Part shown: in pieces, positions 7,119 through 7,728 of the stretch
How the letters are laid out: each line of letters starts with the position of its first letter
Position numbering within the stretch: the stretch's first letter is position 1
From: Campylobacteraceae bacterium
GTDB lineage: Bacteria; Campylobacterota; Campylobacteria; Campylobacterales; Sulfurospirillaceae
DNA: 7,728 nucleotides
Reading direction: 5' to 3'
Assembly (NCBI GenBank): GCA_027011025.1
Contig: JALVAU010000269.1
Coordinates: 1 to 7,728, forward strand
Translations under genes and position numbers: made by a program
Notes under the pieces: model-generated
Seen by the model: only the letters and a program-made list of their open reading frames with translations
Database searches by the model: none
What the model was told of the DNA's origin: nothing

Positions 7119-7466
7119 TTAGGTACTTATCCTCCAGTTTGAAAGTTCAAACAGATCTTCACTTGCCGACACTTTTGTAAAACCTGAACTTGTCAGATAA
7201 GCAAGTCTGCCTTGAGTAAGACAGACTACAAATCTCTCTTCAAATACTGCATAATTCTGACCTCTGAGGTAGGAAAATAGATCTTTAAAGGAGTTTGGTA
7301 CTTCGTATTTTTCACTTGTTATATCAAATGAAATTACATCCTTCAAAACTTCTATAAAATTCTCATTTTTTGCCACCCAAGCAGGAATATTCCAGCTTTG
7401 CTCGGGATAGTTATAGTTTCCAAAAAGCTCGGAAGTTCTCAATCTTACTCTATTTTTACTACTCAA
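7119..7466 (-). CDS. Small protein of unknown function, TTG start
   Basis: I do not recognise this 115-residue protein. It is soluble-looking, with no signal peptide or membrane segment, rich in aromatic residues (repeated Phe/Tyr/Trp) and with mixed charge. The central part (VPNSFKDLFSYLRG, then FEERFVVCLTQGRLAYL) suggests a compact alpha/beta fold. The start is TTG at 7466-7464, supported by AAAGG (plus-strand 7473-7477) at good spacing; no better ATG lies nearby. It is the only leftward gene in the window and points towards the DUF805 gene. Its last codons and its stop (7119-7121) lie in the right arm of the palindromic element. A second palindrome lies 26 bp upstream of its start and may provide its promoter. 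Its open length, ribosome binding site and clean convergent packing favour a real gene, but coding status is unproven. Confidence 0.62.
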   Translation of the reverse strand: MSSKNRVRLRTSELFGNYNYPEQSWNIPAWVAKNENFIEVLKDVISFDITSEKYEVPNSFKDLFSYLRGQNYAVFEERFVVCLTQGRLAYLTSSGFTKVSASEDLFELSNWRIST

Positions 7467-7492
7467 AAAACACCTTTTAAAGAAAATTTTTG

Positions 7493-7503
7493 TATTATTA
7501 GAC
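7493..7503 (-). promoter_or_regulatory. Possible outward promoter -10 for the leftward gene
   Basis: Read on the minus strand, the left end of the second palindrome gives TCTAATAATAC, a -10-like AT box about 27-30 bases upstream of the TTG start, with room for a leader of about 20 nt. No -35 box is recognisable. The mirrored end gives the same motif towards the transporter gene. Confidence 0.3.
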
Positions 7504-7613
7504 TTTTTGTAAGACTTGTATCATCGCTAAGGCTTCACACGACGGGTACCCCCCCAAATCAAAGATTTTGACCCATCGGTTGCAGAATCGCTCAAATACA
7601 ATTCTTACAAAAA

Positions 7614-7624
7614 GTCTAATTATA
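7614..7624 (+). promoter_or_regulatory. Possible outward promoter -10 for the transporter gene
   Basis: The right end of the second palindrome reads TCTAATTATAT, a -10-like AT box about 32-42 bases upstream of the ATG at 7656. A second AT-rich candidate, TATATT, lies at 7632-7637 but is very close to the ribosome binding site. Confidence 0.3.
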
Positions 7625-7655
7625 TCTATTTTATATTAAAAGGCATACACCCAAA

Positions 7656-7728
7656 ATGAAATTTTTAGGTTTTTTTCTTATCATCATATCAGCCATCTCT
7701 TTTGGATTAATGCCTATCTTTGCTACAT
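7656..7728 (+). CDS. EamA/DMT-family transporter, N-terminal fragment cut by window end
   Basis: Only the first 24 codons are inside the window. The peptide MKFLGFFLIIISAISFGLMP is a hydrophobic first membrane helix, and its ISAISFGLMPIFA pattern is typical of the first helix of EamA-domain drug/metabolite exporters in the inner membrane. AAAAGG (7638-7643) lies 12 nt before the ATG, somewhat far but usable. The substrate cannot be inferred. The family call rests on one helix, so another small membrane protein remains possible. Confidence 0.55.
   Translation, partial: MKFLGFFLIIISAISFGLMPIFAT

Larger units (their letters stand above)
6859..7128. repeat. Large three-way palindromic element between convergent genes (MITE-like or structured RNA)
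   Basis: Bases 6859-6891 and 7096-7128 are inverted repeats matching at 30 of 33 positions; two of the three mismatches would be U-G wobbles in plus-strand RNA and the third a G-U wobble in minus-strand RNA. They enclose two independent hairpins (6891-6990 and 6998-7096) joined by a 7-nt linker (6991-6997), so either strand can fold into a three-way junction. No transposase is present, and I see no clear target-site duplication. The DUF805 gene and the leftward gene both terminate inside the arms. Possible identities are a non-autonomous inverted-repeat transposable element, a structured RNA, or an elaborate bidirectional terminator. The repeats themselves are certain; the identity is not. 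Confidence 0.85.
7493..7624. repeat. Second palindromic element, about 130 bp, with 29-bp inverted ends (MITE-like)
   Basis: Bases 7493-7521 and 7596-7624 are inverted repeats matching at 27 of 29 positions, with a perfect 18-bp core (7497-7514 with 7603-7620). Inside, cgacgggt (7540-7547) pairs with acccatcg (7571-7578) at 7 of 8 positions, and aaatc (7556-7560) with gattt (7564-7568) closes an AAA loop. The remainder (about 7522-7539 and 7579-7595) does not pair well. If the ends are taken as TTAGAC and GTCTAA, both flanks carry TTA (7495-7497 and 7620-7622), a possible 3-bp target duplication, although this is weak evidence in AT-rich DNA. There is no coding capacity for a transposase. It sits in the divergent spacer between the leftward gene and the transporter gene, and is unrelated in sequence to the 6859-7128 element. 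Confidence 0.82.

Noticed and set aside
6859..7624. CRISPR array or tandem repeat
   Set aside because: The repeats are inverted, occur once each, and have no regular direct-repeat spacing.

Overview
The window looks like chromosomal DNA from a low-GC bacterium. AT-rich spacers, a good TATAAT -10 box with no recognisable -35, and the character of the proteins point to a Campylobacterota member (Sulfurimonas/Sulfuricurvum/Sulfurospirillum-like). That assignment is an inference from style and gene content, not a database result.

Region 1 (1-6872) is one tightly packed rightward transcription unit: promoter, iorA, iorB, paaK copy 1, tandem-ACT protein, paaK copy 2, Tas-like aldo/keto reductase, DUF805 membrane protein. 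Genes overlap by 4 bp, abut, or are separated by 1-9 bp. IorAB is the oxygen-sensitive, ferredoxin-linked arylpyruvate oxidoreductase (arylpyruvate + CoA + oxidised ferredoxin <-> arylacetyl-CoA + CO2 + reduced ferredoxin). PaaK-type ligases activate arylacetates to arylacetyl-CoA with ATP. Together they interconvert arylacetates and arylpyruvates, either to salvage phenylacetate or indoleacetate into aromatic amino acids or to break those amino acids down. The ACT protein is a likely amino-acid or ligand sensor. The reductase most resembles E. coli Tas, a protein historically tied to tyrosine/phenylalanine prototrophy, which fits the theme.

Region 2 (6859-7128) lies between two convergent genes. 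It is a highly organised imperfect palindrome: a 33-bp outer stem (30 pairs match) encloses two separate hairpins of about 100 nt each, joined by a 7-nt linker. Both flanking genes end inside its arms.

Region 3 (7119-7466) is a small leftward gene of unknown function that starts at TTG.

Region 4 (7493-7624) is a second, unrelated palindrome of about 130 bp with 29-bp inverted ends (27 match), a C7 tract and an apical hairpin. It lies between the divergent starts of the leftward gene and a rightward EamA/DMT-type transporter that runs off the window at 7728. Both palindromes look like MITE-like or structured-RNA elements and are the most interesting, least explained part of the window.
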